From Neogale vison (lineage: Eukaryota > Chordata > Mammalia > Carnivora > Mustelidae), in the NCBI RefSeq assembly GCF_020171115.1, contig NC_058091.1:71122501-71186500 (forward strand): a DNA stretch of 64,000 bases. Reading direction: 5' to 3'. The translations under genes and the position numbers were made by a program. How positions within the stretch are numbered: the stretch's first letter is position 1; each line of letters starts with the position of its first letter. Shown here one piece after another: positions 1-11,589 of the stretch. The notes beneath the pieces are model-generated. The model had not been told where the DNA came from and did not search any database. It saw only the letters and a list, made by a program, of their open reading frames with translations.

Positions 1-482
1 ACCTCTTTTCCTTATTGGATTAATTTAATAATTTTCAAGATTCCATTTTATTTTTCTATTGATCTATTAACACTAATGTATTTTCAAGTATTTGTTCTAG
101 AGTTTACAACATATTAAGTTAGTCACAGTATACCTCCAAATAACAATTTATTATAGTATACTTCCATCTTGCCTTTTTAGCCCTTATAGGAAAGTACTGT
201 TACATACATTTTACTTCTACATATATTATTAATCCACAATATTATTTTTTATTCAGAGCATCAATTTTTTTTAGATTCTTTTTAAAATGGGGAAATGTGT
301 TTTATATTTACTCATACTTTTACAATTTCTGGTGTCCTTACTCCTTTGTATAGATCCAAATTTCTGTCCAGCATTATTCCCCTTCTACCTGAAGAACTTC
401 CTTTAACATTTTTTTATAATGAAGTTCTGCAGGCAATAAATTCTCTTAGCTTTTGCTCATCTAAAAAAGATTTTACCTTGCC

Positions 483-671
483 TTTTTTTTTTTTTGAGAT
501 TTTATTTATTTGAGAGTAAGCAAGAGAGATTGAGCACGAGCAGGGTAAGGGACAGAGGGAGAAGAAGGCTTCCTGCTCAAAGGAGCCCAACGAGGGACTC
601 AGTCCTGGGACCCCAGGATCATGACCTGAGCAGAAGGCAGACACTTAATCTACCGTGCCACCCAGTGCTCC
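483..671 (-). mobile_element. Carnivore tRNA-Lys SINE (SINEC)
   Basis: A T-run precedes GAGATTTTATTTATTTGAG, and the block ends in GCCACCCAGTGCTCC, the reversed SINE head. It splits the L1 ORF1 relic. Short flanking repeats (ACCTTGCC on the left, ACTTTGCC on the right) fit a worn target duplication. It is diverged, hence an older insertion. Confidence 0.88.
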
Positions 672-1007
672 ACTTTGCCTTTATTTTTGAAAACTCTTTC
701 CGCTGAGTAAAGAATTCTAAGATGACAGTATCCTCTTCTCCTCCTGCTCTTTAAGATGTCCCTTCATCATCTTCTGGTTTACATTGTTTTTAGGCAAGAA
801 GTCTGCAGAAATTCTAATCATCATTCCTTTTTATGTAACATGCCTTTTTTTTCTGGTTGCTTTTAAGATTTTCTCATTATCACTGGTTCTTAGCAATTTA
901 ATTATAATATTATATGGTGTGATTTATTTTTTTCTATTTGGAGTCTGTTGGATTTCTTAGATTAGTGGTTTTACAGTTTTCATCAAATTTGGAAATTTTT
1001 GTTGATT

Positions 1008-1032
1008 TGTTGTTGTTGCTGCTGTTGTTGTT
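1008..1032. repeat. Impure (TTG/TGC)n trinucleotide repeat
   Basis: About eight triplets of TTG with two TGC variants lie inside the old L1 5' UTR. A short chance poly-Cys/Leu frame arises here and is not a gene. Confidence 0.8.
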
Positions 1033-2164
1033 TATCCTGCCCTTTCTGGGACTCAAAATGCAAACATGTTAGACCAATAATTTTCCTCATGTCACTGTGC
1101 TCTGGTTATTATTTTCTTTTATCTTTCTGTACTTCATTCTCCTCACCCTCCTCCCCACCCCAGTACACCATTTTGAATAGATAGTCACTAGGTCCTTCAT
1201 TTCACTAATCTTTTATTTTTGCAAAGTCAAATATGCTGTTCATTCCATCCTTTGTATTTTCAATTCAAAGATTGTGTTTCTCATCTCTAGGAATTTCATT
1301 GTTTTTCTACACTTTCAGTTTCTTTCCTCCTCATGATCCTACTTTCTTTCACATATTCAAACATTTGTATCATATTTTCAATAATGCTTTAATATAATTT
1401 TCTGCAAATTCTGTCATCTCTGTCATTTCTTTTCTATTTCTAGTGACTGACTTTCTCATGGTTAAGGGTTACATTTTCCCTCTTCACATCTAGCGAATTT
1501 TAAGAAAATGTTGAATGTTATGAATTTTATATCATTGACTACTAGATTTTTTGTACTTTTCAAAAAACATTTGATTAGTTTCTGGAAGACAAATTTCCAT
1601 TAGATAAGTTTATTCCTTGTGAGATTTGTTCTTAAGCTCTTTTAAGTTTAGAGTAAACTTTATTCTAAGAACAATTTTGCTCTACTTCTAAGGTATAGTC
1701 CTTCTAGTCTCATGTTTTCAATGAGAACTCTCCATTCAGTACTTCAATAATTTCTGACTCTATGTCTCTGAGGATTGTCTGTCTTTCAAATTCTCAATAA
1801 TTGCTTTTTTCTTGAAAGCTATTTTTGTCTGGCTTTAGGCGCATTCCCCCTATGTTTGGACACCTTGGTATTCAGATAAAGACTCAAGGGTTCCCTATTG
1901 TAGACTTCTGGAGATTTTTTTGTGTGTGAACCTTCTTTCTTTAGGGTAAGCTGTCCATGAATTCTATTCAATTCATCCTCTTAGACCATCAACCTTGGTC
2001 TACCCAATTCAGAATGATTGTCAGACCTTTTAAAATTTCCCTTACCTATGCTACAGAGAATTACCTCTGGCAGAAAGTACAGGTGATGGTAAATTTAACA
2101 TCAGTTTTTTTCACGTCGGAATTTACAGTCCTCTGTTGGCAGTTTTCCAATGTTTAAAAATAGT

Positions 2165-3080
2165 TTTCCCCTATAATCTTCAACTACTTAGATATTTATG
2201 GCTGGAAGTTAATTTTACTCTATTACTCCCTCATAGAAGAAACAGAATTCCACACATTCATTATTCATGTTTTTATTGTATTGCTTTGTAGTGATAGAGC
2301 AACTTATACAGAAAAAATTTGCTATTATAAATTATCAAGCCTTTAATATCTTTGTATGTAATGCTTCTCCTTGGGGGCAAGGTATAAGTGTAAGGTAGGA
2401 GATGAAGTCTGTTAGATAATTAGGCCTGTGGTTTCCCAAAGGAAAGAATCATGTCTAGATTATCTTTCTATTCACCAAATAATCATAATATTTTACACAT
2501 AATTGGCTCCCTAAACACTATTGGCCAATGAGCAAAGGAAGAAAGGAATGAATGGATAAAAATGGAAGAAAGCTATATAATCAGAGGTAGCATACTTTTG
2601 TCTAATAATATAAATATATTTTTAAGATCTTGTTACATATTGCCCTTTTGCTCTTTGAAAAAGTGGTACCCATTTATATTACCATCAGTCATAAAAGCAT
2701 TTACTCATTTCCTTGAAGCCCTGCCAACAATTTAACTAAATCATTTTTATGTCTCTAAGAATTGATGATGCATAGCAAACATCCAGGACCATTAATTTAG
2801 CACACTGGACTTTCAAACTTCTATGTCAATTTTCTTCCTAGAATTAGACTCTCATAATGAAAAATTTTGCCTGAGAAGAATTCAAGTTATTTACACAATT
2901 ATCCCTTCCTAATCATCTCTGTGTTCACAGTTTTCTTTAAAAGAAATCAGCTGCAAAAATTCTAGATTACCATTTTGTTTATTAAACTAATGTCAGCATT
3001 TTAGTCTTTTAACATTAACTATTTATTGGTCATGTTATATGGTTTCATCTTTAACCAAAACCATTAAAATATCTTCAAAA
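2165..3080. other. AT-rich single-copy-like DNA, nothing recognised
   Basis: I see no long open frame, no repeat head or tail and no tandem structure here. It separates two L1 relics of opposite orientation and may itself be too decayed to recognise. Confidence 0.4.
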
Positions 3081-3084
3081 TTAA

Positions 3085-4765
3085 TATCAAAATATTTTGA
3101 GGAGATTGAAAGATGTGAGAAAATTAATGCATTTTAATATCATATAAAAAAGGCTTCCTGAAAATTAAGGTAGTAAAGATAAACTGAAAATCTTTCCTAT
3201 AAAATATAATAGAAATTATAAATATAGCAAACCTCATTTTGATACGCACAACAATATTCACAAGAAAGAGGAAAATCTTCAAAGGATAAAAACATGAAGG
3301 AAACTGACCACAAAAACAAGTTGTTTTTGTGAGTTGCTACTGAAGCTTGATACTCAATCCCCATACCCTTTACACTCTTGATAAACTAGAGGCTTGGAAA
3401 TTAACTGAGCATAAATCCATACTGAAATAGCATGTAGGGAATTGGTCCTACAGAAGGATAAGGCGTTAGAACTCATATACGCATATGGGAAAGGGTGGAC
3501 TAAAAATTACCCATCCTCATCGTAGGTACGTGACAAGAAAAACTCAGCTAAGTCTCTAGTTGAAAAAAATGGACAATCCCTTGAAAATTTATAATCATGA
3601 ACCCGATCACACAAGTTTGAGATGTGAATTACCACCATCTGTTGCCTGGTAACTATATCCAATAAATCAACATAAATTTTCATTCTAGACTAGTTATAAT
3701 CCCAAGATACCTCAGATCAAGTCACAAGGATTACCATCCATAAAGTCCTGGGAAGATAAGCTCACAATCTAAAATTGTGAAACACACATGGACAAAATCT
3801 ACCATGAAAGACATTAGCAGAGAAAAAGATGACTGGACCCTACCCCCAAGAATAGGGTTATCGGGTACATAGCATAAATTAGGTATGTTTGAATAATTAA
3901 GGTATTATAAACTAAACAAACAAGAACATAAGAAAACTATATAAGTCACTATGAAAATTGCCAAACAAATTTTATAAAGAAAAAAACCAAGTTCGTAGAA
4001 AAGAAATTGTCACTGGAATTTAACAACGACTAAATGGATTAAACATAAGATTTATGAGTATAGAAAGAGATTTGGCAAGTTGGTAGATTCTGCTGAGAAA
4101 ACTATCCCAGAAGCAACACAATTAAAAAAGAGATGCTGTGAAAGAGTAGTGAATAGACATAGAGAATGAGAATGTTTAACATATGCATAGCTGGTATTCC
4201 ATGAGAAGACACTACAGAGAATATAAGAGAGGCAAGGTTTTAAATAATGGATATAAGGAAGTTTTCCAAATTTAACGTACATAGGAATCCACCCTTTGTA
4301 AGTCAAACAAGTAATCAGTTAAGGTCAGAAACAGGAAGATGTTAAGCACTGAGGCACCAAAAACCGACTTACAAACAGCATCATTAGGAGCAAAAAGATG
4401 GTGGAATAATATATTCAAAATGTTCAGAGAAAAATAACTGAGAAGCTAGATTCAATCTATTATTCAAATGTAAGGTCAAAATGAAGGGCTATTAAAATAA
4501 ATAAAACCTGAGGGAATTTACTATTAACAAAAGTTGTTGAATGAATTATTTAAGGAAAGCATTTCAGAAGAACAGTAATTGCAGAAGGCAATAAGATGTG
4601 AGAAGGAAAAAAACATTTTTTACATTTTGGTAAATCATTAAAAAGGGGGATTGAGTATATAAAACACTAAATACAGTGATCAGTTTGTAGCTGTAAAAAC
4701 AATGTGATATGAACATGAACATTCTGGACAATATTCGCATATAAGACAGTGGGATCATTACAGTT
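3085..4765 (+). mobile_element. L1M or HAL1-type ORF1 relic, sense
   Basis: The A-rich + strand has the base bias of a sense L1 ORF1. The stretch around 4090-4290 (AACATATGCATAGCTGG and following) resembles the RNA-recognition part of old L1 ORF1, and about 4400-4620 resembles its C-terminal part and the start of the region after it. Many stops and indels make it non-coding. I could not find ORF2 directly downstream on this strand, which would suit a HAL1 element, but the boundary at about 4770 may simply be a later insertion or deletion. Confidence 0.5.
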
Positions 4766-4769
4766 AAAT

Positions 4770-5560
4770 TATTCTTTGGGTAGAAAAACAGAGCAATTTT
4801 TTAAAATATTTTGAAAATTTTTTAATATACAAAGTGTGAACTCACACAATTCGCTGTCTAGTTCTGAGCTTTGGCAAATGCATAGAGTCATGGAGTCACA
4901 CAGAACAGTTCCATTTCTCAAAAAATTCCACTGTGCCCCTCTCTTGTGGAGGATCCCACTCCCTACTGATGACCACTGACAATAACTGATCTGTTCACCA
5001 TCCCTGTAGTTTTGCATTTCCAGACTGCCATATAAATGGGATCACACAGATCCCACTCCGTTGAGTCTGGCTTATTTCACTTAACATATGCAGTTGAAAT
5101 TCATCACATTGTTGCATACTTCACTATGCTTGTTTGTTTTCATCCCTGAGTAGTAGTCTTTGTCCATTAATTCCAATATCTCATTGTCTTGGGGTTGGCA
5201 TCTGATGATTATCTTTTTTTTTTTTTTCAAGATTTTGTTTATTTGTCAGAGAGAGAGAGGGAGAGGGAGCACAGGCAGAAGGAGCAGCAGGCAGAGGGAG
5301 AAACAGGCTCCCCACTGAGCAAGGAGCCTGATGTGGGACTCAATACCAGGATTCTAGGATCATGACCTGAGCTGAAGGCACTTAACCTTCTGAGCTACCC
5401 AGGCGTCCCTGATGATTATCTTTTATGTATCTTTTCCTTTATGTGTCTTTTACATATTATCCTTTACGTATCTTTTCCTGGCACCCTTTATAAATTTGTG
5501 TTGGATCATGGGTATTTTGAACATTATGCTGTGAGACTCTGGGTCCTCTTAAAATCCTGT
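4770..5560 (-). mobile_element. Old L1 3' UTR fragment, antisense
   Basis: The blocks around GAACAGTTCCATTTCTCA and the following text at 4890-5200 match the 3' part of L1MC/ME-class elements read backwards. A SINE splits it at 5218-5408. A second copy of this kind of 3' UTR lies at about 43390-43850. The right end is unclear. Confidence 0.55.
5218..5408 (-). mobile_element. SINEC with perfect 16-bp target duplication
   Basis: The element runs from a T-run through CAAGATTTTGTTTATTTGTC to CTACCCAGGCGTCC. The 16-bp sequence CTGATGATTATCTTTT occurs at 5202-5217 and again at 5409-5424, giving exact insertion boundaries. The body has an internal deletion in the tRNA-related half relative to its neighbours. 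Confidence 0.95.
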
Positions 5561-5890
5561 GGACAATGTTGACTGGAATTGGTCAACGTAGATTGAAAGC
5601 TCTATTGCAATTCGTGGGCTGTGGTTCTACTGTCAGTTCAGTTTTCAAATCTAAGCGATGCTATATGGTCGGCCCTATGCACACACCACTCATGGGCCAG
5701 TCTGGAGATTGGGTGCTATTTTATATCATCACAGCCCTTGCTGTGTTTCTTTTTATCTGTTTTGTACATAGAGCAGGTGTGAACTTGGTTTGTATTAAAC
5801 TAGACACATAATTAGGGAGTCTCATTTTCCAGCTCTGTCATTTCAGAGATTCTTCGATATTCTCAGGCGCCTAAGACCCCCTTTTCTGTT
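5560..5890 (-). mobile_element. Possible L1M 5' UTR fragment, antisense
   Basis: Phrases such as the one around GGTATTTTGAACATTATGCT (just before) and GTGTGAACTTGG resemble the antisense 5' UTR of old L1M elements. A short + strand frame (5566-5811) contains a hydrophobic run, but it falls inside this repeat-like block and I do not regard it as a gene. Confidence 0.3.
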
Positions 5891-6147
5891 TTTCCCGCCA
5901 GAAAAAAATGGTCCTACTAAGCTTTTATTAAGATCATCATATTTGTTTTCTTTTTATCCTTTGACCTATAAATGGGATTAAATATCTATTTTTGATCTGT
6001 TTTTGCATTCATTCAATGAACTCCACTTGGTTATATTATTTTACATAACCATTAATGTTCTCTTAAATTCTATATATTAATATTTTGTGTAGGATTTTGG
6101 CATTAACATTTTCTCTCTCTCCTCTCTCACCCCCTCCCCATGTACAT

Positions 6148-6492
6148 TGCTATGGACTGAATTGTATGCTCCACCCAACCCTCCCAAGCCCTCACTATGA
6201 TGATATTTGGAGATGAGACTTTTGGGAAGTAACAGGGTTTAGATTAAGGTCATGAGGGTGGGTCTATCATGATGAGATTGGTGGCCTTAAGGAAGGAACA
6301 CCAAAAAGCTTACTCTCTCCATCATTGTTCTCCATTATATAAGAACACAGCAAAATGGCAGCTATCTGTAAATCAAGAAGAGGGCTCTTACCAGAGCCTG
6401 ACAGTGCTGGGACCCTGATTTCTGATTTCCAGGCTCTAGTTAATCATCTAGTCCATGGTATCTAATTATGGCAGCCTGAGCTGACTAATACA
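6148..6492 (+). mobile_element. Solo LTR, ERVL-MaLR MST type
   Basis: This 345-bp unit begins TGCTATGGACTGAATTGT and ends with GACTAATACA, with the middle typical of MST LTRs (GAGGGTGGG, ACACAGC, GGGCTCTTACCAGA). It is bounded by the 5-bp duplication TACAT at 6143-6147 and 6493-6497. No internal retroviral sequence is attached, so it is a solo LTR left by recombination. LTRs of this class carry their own promoter, but nothing here shows that this copy is used. Confidence 0.9.
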
Positions 6493-6599
6493 TACATCCT
6501 GTTGATTCTATTTCTCTGGAGAACCTTGAATAATGTAGAGGACTACCTTCTTTCTCTGTATCTGAGACAATTTAAGTAACACTGAAATTCTTTGCACAC

Positions 6600-7040
6600 T
6601 GAAAGTTTGAAACATATTATTATCCATGGGACCATTTTTTGTTTGGAGTTTATCTGATTAATTTCTGAGTTTCTAGTGTGGTTTTTCATCTGTTAGGTCT
6701 TCTCTCTTTTCTGGGGTCATTAATTATTGTTTTTTAACCTTTCTAGAAAATCATCTATTTCAAGTTTTCACATTTGTTTGCATAGGTCTCTAAACTATCA
6801 TCATATAATATTTTATGCTGCTTTTTCAATTGTGGTTATTACTGTCATTACTTTTTCACTCAAACTAACTGTATCAGAGTGAGATTTTAAAACAATTTTA
6901 CATTGTATCTTTGTTCCTATTAGTTCTTAATATCTTTTGTTTTCCCCTGGATGAGAATTTTCAAACATTAATGAATGATGTTATAGCCCATTCCTCCATA
7001 TTGGTGTACTTTTTGCTGTTGTTAAATAATTTTTGTCTTT
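6600..7040 (-). mobile_element. Possible old L1 ORF2 fragment, antisense
   Basis: T-rich text such as CTAGAAAATCATCTATTTCA resembles antisense L1 ORF2. It is too diverged to set boundaries, and it ends at a T-rich run that leads into the next SINE. Confidence 0.3.
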
Positions 7041-7047
7041 CATTTAT

Positions 7048-7255
7048 TTTTTTTATTTTTTTATTTTTTTTTAAAGATTTTATTTATTTATTTGACAGAG
7101 AGAAATCACAAGTAGATGGAGAGGCAGGCAGAGAGAGAGAGAGAAGCAGGCTCCCCGCTGAGCAGAGAGCCCGATGCGGGACTCGATCCCAGGGCCCTGA
7201 GATCATGACCTGAGCCGAAGGCAGCGGCTTAACCCACTGAGCCACCCAGGCGCCC
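7048..7255 (-). mobile_element. SINEC, well conserved
   Basis: AAAGATTTTATTTATTTATT leads into a GA-rich tract and then the tRNA-derived head ending CCACCCAGGCGCC. Divergence is low. The upstream flank is a run of T and A in which a target duplication cannot be resolved. Confidence 0.92.
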
Positions 7256-8047
7256 AAAATATCCAATTTTTAAAAATTTATTTTTTAATATGCTTGTTTA
7301 TTTCCTGGCACAATACTATAATTTATTGTGTAAAGGTGAATGATTTATATTTTTTAGTGGACTATATATATTAATTTAATGAAATATGGTAATAGGAACT
7401 ATAAAGGCTGACCTCAATTCTCTAACCATTTAACATATTCAGAATAGCTAATATTACAGAAGTATTCAACATGTTTCTAAAGTGAGAAGTATTTAAAACT
7501 AAGCAACAATTTTAATATTATCAGAGTAAAGATTTCTGTGTAGTAGAGACTGCTAAATTTCTTTCTCTCTTCTGCCCTCCCTTTTAAGACAAACCCCAAT
7601 CAGCTAGAGGCTACGTTTCCCATTCTGCCTTGAAGAGTTAGGACCATGTGAGTCCCTAGTCAAGGGAATTGCGTGGAAGTATAACATCAACATCATTTCT
7701 CTCCAAGGGGATTATAAATTACTATATTATAATAGATATATAATATGTATCTATTATAATATATAAATTATTATCCTCCACTTTCTTTTCTGTTTTAGGT
7801 GGCTAGAACCAAGAGACACTGCTCAAGACAATATAAACACAGCATATCTTTGTTCAAATTTTTAAAAAGTGACCGCTCTGGGAAACTGAAGATGCCCTCG
7901 CTTTGTCATTGAACTAAATAAAAACACTCACCTTGCAGAGATGATTTACAAAATCATCTTTTTGGATGGACTCATGATAAACAGCTGCTGTGTCTCTCAT
8001 TTAATCCCTAAGCCAGTGTGATAGCAAAGCATGGTCTGACTTTTGCC
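7256..8047. other. AT-rich DNA with one strong hairpin
   Basis: No gene is seen. The stretch holds a perfect inverted repeat at 7723-7763. The part around 7590-7700 (CAGCTAGAGGCTACGTTTCCC) looks like an ancient interspersed repeat, but I cannot name the family. Confidence 0.4.
7723..7763. repeat. Perfect AT inverted repeat (hairpin)
   Basis: The arms TATATTATAATAGATA (7723-7738) and TATCTATTATAATATA (7748-7763) are exact reverse complements around a 9-nt spacer. It can form a cruciform or hairpin. No transcript-related signal adjoins it. Confidence 0.9.
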
Positions 8048-8062
8048 ACTGATCCATTTTCT

Positions 8063-8268
8063 TTTTTTCTTTTTTTTTTTTTTTAAAGATTTTATTTATT
8101 TATTTGACAGAGACAGATCACAAGTAGGCAGAGAGGCAGGCAGAGAGAGAGGAGGAAGCAGGCTCCCTGCTGAGCAGAGAGCCTGATGCGGGACTCGATC
8201 CCAGGACCCTGAGATCATGACCTGAGCCGAAGGCAGCGGCTTAACCCACTGAGCCACCCAGGCGCCCC
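8063..8268 (-). mobile_element. SINEC with perfect 15-bp target duplication
   Basis: ACTGATCCATTTTCT occurs at 8048-8062 and 8269-8283. The body is close to the elements at 7048 and 62482, so this is among the younger copies in the window. Confidence 0.96.
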
Positions 8269-8283
8269 ACTGATCCATTTTCT

Positions 8284-9085
8284 ACCATGGGGACAAGACC
8301 ATACTCTAAGGAATGGTCAAAGAACAAGAAAGAAGGAACCTGAGTCCTGGAAGGCTTTATGGAACAAAATCTACCCCATAAAAACCAGAAAGAAATTGAT
8401 TTATATCTTTTCTGAGTCATTGTATTTTTTGGGTTCCATTGGGTCCCATTACTACAATAGCTAAGTCTATACCTTAGTTATATTTTGGTCCCTGTTTTAT
8501 AGGAGGCACTGATTTACTACTTGATATTAACTAAGTAAATTCATGTCTCAATCCAACTCCCAGATTCATTGAGTACAGATACTATCTTCAACATAAGACG
8601 AAATTAGTCTTTTAATTAGAACATCACCAAAAAATGGATCTTGTTGATGCATACCTAAGCACAATGAACTTGTTATATATCTGAATCATTTTGTTTTTAT
8701 TTTTCCATTTTACTAGTGTCTATGTAAGGTGGACATCATGTAGCTTACAAGTATAATTACTTTTCTCATTTTCTCAGTAAGTTTCTGCATAGAATAATCT
8801 GCCTATAAAGAGAAGAGGTTTCTTTCTCTCTAGTGATTCATGGAGGAGGATTTCCAGTCAGTAAATCCCAACCAAAATTCCTAGGGACTACAAAAATCCC
8901 TTTTTTAGAAAATGGTGACTTTACAGGTGAGCAATGTGTCAATTAACACTATTGCATTATTCCAAATAATGAAAGTAATGGTCTCCCTTCATGCCAAATA
9001 AATTTGGGTAGACCCAATGCTTGTCAGACAAAGTGAGTCTTTTATTGCAGGATGTAATATTTATATATGCAGTACTACATTTTGA
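8284..9085. other. Single-copy-like DNA
   Basis: No repeat or coding signal is recognised. Base composition is AT-rich and even. Confidence 0.35.
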
Positions 9086-9200
9086 CAAATGTTTGTTAAA
9101 CACACAGTATGTGCCAGGCACAATGCTACACATAAAATATAAAAATTATCCTTACCTTTGAGACACCCATGTGCTGCCTGTGGAAGAGATAAATGAATAA
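9085..9200 (+). mobile_element. L2/MIR-like 3' fragment
   Basis: The phrase CAGTATGTGCCAGGCACAAT, followed by a TTACCTTTGAG-like block, is characteristic of the conserved core shared by L2 and MIR tails. It is only a short relic. Confidence 0.55.
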
Positions 9201-9249
9201 AGAGATAATCTCAATATAAAGTAGTGATTTTGACAAAAGCACCGTGCCA

Positions 9250-10175
9250 GTCAGTTATTAATTTATTATCTCTCAGCTCCCAATCCATCCTTCATTGCCT
9301 GCTTGTGACACCGGAACATTTGTCTCTTGCTATCTGTTAAACTTAGTCAGTAGAGGGTGCTGGAGGGACACTGCAGGAGGTAGGGAGGTCCCTTCTTGGG
9401 TTGTGGACTCCTGGAAGTGTGTGTTCCATTGTTCTTGCTCTCCAGTGTTAGGCTGGCATGCAGAGCATTTAAGGGAAGCTCATAGGTTTCAGCAACATTC
9501 CCATAAAAACCTTTGCAGTATGTTCCCAAAGTGTCTCACTAGGCTTTCTAGCAGTAAGTACAGCGGTACCCCCCAGGTGTTAGCAGGTGAGTTCTGCGTT
9601 CATAGGAGCAGGCTCTCCATCATCCAGGGGCAGCTCGCCATCTCCAGGCAACGTCTCCCGGATGAGTTCTGCAGGCACTCCAGCTAGCCTGAAATCAGGA
9701 AGTTCAGTGGCGCACTCTTACCCTGTGGATTTAGTTGGATTGTGTGGGTGCTCAGAGAGTTCAACCTCTTACTCAGAGAGTTCAACCTCTTACAGGTGAC
9801 TTTTCTGGTAAGTTCAGCTGGTATCTGTCTCACTTTGTTCAACAGCAGCGTCTGGACACAGCCTCCCAGTAAATGTCAGTATCCCAGTGCGCAATGCTGA
9901 GATCCTTATACTAGGCTTAGCTCATTGGCACTGCTGCAGGAAGCTTCCAGCATGGGAATCCCTATGAGCCGCTATGGTTCATGCCCATCAGCCTTAGCTC
10001 GCTGGTGTGGACCAACTGTGGCCTGGGAAGTGCAGCAAATTCCTCTACCCTCCAGTGGGCAACAGCTATGCTAAAAAGGCTGGGTCCCTGTCTCAGGGAG
10101 GACCTCCTTCCTAGGGTACCCCCTCAGCCTAGGGGTTGTCAGGGTGGAAAATTTTCCTCTGACCTATGGTCCGTC
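9250..10175. repeat. Unassigned GC-richer block with 21-bp tandem duplication
   Basis: This stretch is richer in G+C than both flanks and holds several short open frames (for example + strand 9295-9687), none with a recognisable domain. A 21-bp unit is exactly duplicated at 9751-9771 and 9772-9792. The text has the look of LTR or ERV sequence (repeated CAGCAGC-type phrases, CCTCAGCCTAGGGG), but I cannot assign a family. A decayed pseudogene is a weaker alternative. Confidence 0.3.
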
Positions 10176-10179
10176 TAGG

Positions 10180-10600
10180 TGGACTTAGAATCAAATTGAC
10201 ATGAGACAGATTAAAAGGAGAAAATCACATTTAATGGGTGTACATATGGGAAATCCACACAGACATGAAATTCCAAAGACAAAGAGGCAACAGGAAGCTT
10301 GTATGGGCTAAGTGGGGGCGGGTGGTTTGAGGATACAAAGAGAAGAAATCTCATTAGCAAGAAGGTGAAAGGAGGTATTTGGAAAAACAAGTTGTCCTAT
10401 TATGCAGATAAGTTTCTTAGGTAAAGGGAAGCCTTTGTTAATAGCTCCTGGTGCAAACTCTCCTTTTCTATGTAAATTTAGACAGTTATGGGGAGGCAAG
10501 AGAGCTTTTCCTGCATTTACAGGGTTTTGATTACTTTTAACTCCAAATAATCATTGTTCCAGAGCAGCCTGCCCTAGTCTCCTACAGGATATTCTTTAAA
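10180..10600 (-). mobile_element. Possible old LTR-type repeat, antisense
   Basis: The phrase GACATGAGACAGATTAAAAG and the following AAAGACAAAGAGGCAACAGG look like a recurrent ERV-derived sequence. Ends and target duplication were not found. It adjoins the unassigned block to its left, and the two may belong to one element. Confidence 0.3.
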
Positions 10601-10718
10601 GTGCTCTTTATTCCATTGTAATAGTTTTCCTTGAAAATCAATAATAATTCTTTATAGTAAGCTCTCTCTTTTCAAATTATTGAGGTTTCTGCCTCCTTAC
10701 TGGACCCTGACTTATAAG

Positions 10719-10758
10719 TATTATTATTAATTATTATTATTATTATTACTATTATTAT
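10719..10758. repeat. (ATT)n microsatellite
   Basis: About 40 bp of TTA repeat with two interruptions. Confidence 0.9.
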
Positions 10759-10759
10759 C

Positions 10760-11340
10760 TAACCATAAGTAAATTGGTTGACCCTAAATTAACAACGATA
10801 CATAGGACACTATTAACATGGAGTGTAATGATATGCCAAAATACCTATATTTACATGTTTTCCTCTTTGCTTAATTATAATTTTTAATTACCTTCAGTAA
10901 TCACAGATTTTTCTAATCTTTCCCCCCTTTAGTGAATCACTTTTAACTTATTTTTGCGTGGAAAAGGTACCTGAAAGATTCATTCTCATATCACCTAAAA
11001 ATGAATGTTGAGGAAATAGTACAAAGTGTAACCTGGCAGAGGAATTTATTTTCCCAGTCAAGAACCCAAGCGCATTATAAATATAACCTAAAAGTTCAGG
11101 AATCCATGGGCCTTGGGGATTGAGTTTGTGAAAAATGGGGCATTAGTCAGCAGGTACTCAACTTCCCTGCCTCGTGGCCCTTAAGTTTCAGAGTAGAACT
11201 TCTGTGTGAAGACTTGTGGACCTGCAGGGTTTAGTAGCCAGGGGACTGAGACTGTTCATTCTCTTTAAAAGTATTAGTCATGGAATAGTATTTAATATCT
11301 TCTGGAAGCAAATTCTCATAGACTTTAGGGGAGCATTCTC
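10760..11340. other. Single-copy-like DNA
   Basis: No coding or repeat signal is recognised in this AT-rich stretch. Confidence 0.35.
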
Positions 11341-11350
11341 CCTATTATTT

Positions 11351-11515
11351 TTTTATTTCATTTGAGAGAGAGGAGAGAGAGCACCAGAGGAGGCAGAGGC
11401 AGAAGGAGGCTCCCTCCCTCAGCAGGGAGTCTGACACTGAACTCGATCCCAGGACCCCGAGACCACGATCTGACCCTAGGGCAGATGCTTACTGACTGAG
11501 CCACCCAGGCGCCCC
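11351..11515 (-). mobile_element. SINEC, diverged
   Basis: The head GAGCCACCCAGGCGCCCC is intact, while the tail region is shortened to TTTATTTCATTTGAGAGAG. Flanks TTCTCCCTATTATTTT and GTTCCCTATTACTTTT form an imperfect target duplication. Confidence 0.9.
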
Positions 11516-11589
11516 GTTCCCTATTACTTTTGTAAGGAGTTATTATTACAGAAGTTTGAGGCCACATATTCTAGAATTCAGCTTGAGTA

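Larger units (their letters stand above)
1..2160 (-). mobile_element. Old LINE-1 5' half (ORF1 and 5' UTR relic), antisense
   Basis: This T-rich block reads as an ancient L1 on the minus strand. Translating the minus strand over about 411-482 gives KVKSFLDEQKLREFI, which resembles the C-terminal part of L1 ORF1p, the RNA-binding nucleic acid chaperone. The frame is cut at 483 by a SINE and similarity resumes at about 672-1000. From about 1000 to 2160 the sequence looks like the AT-rich 5' UTR of L1M-class elements. No intact ORF remains, so this is a fossil. The right boundary and subfamily are uncertain; a half-L1 (HAL1) is an alternative. Confidence 0.6.

Noticed and set aside
7084..8278. 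Frames beginning with repeated GAWVAQWVKPLPSAQVMI-like peptide
   Set aside because: This peptide is the translation of the SINE head and recurs wherever a SINE occurs (for example 14138, 28820, 31234, 61022).
9295..9799. 130- and 70-codon + strand frames
   Set aside because: They overlap in different frames and lie in a block that looks repeat-derived. No homology is recognised.
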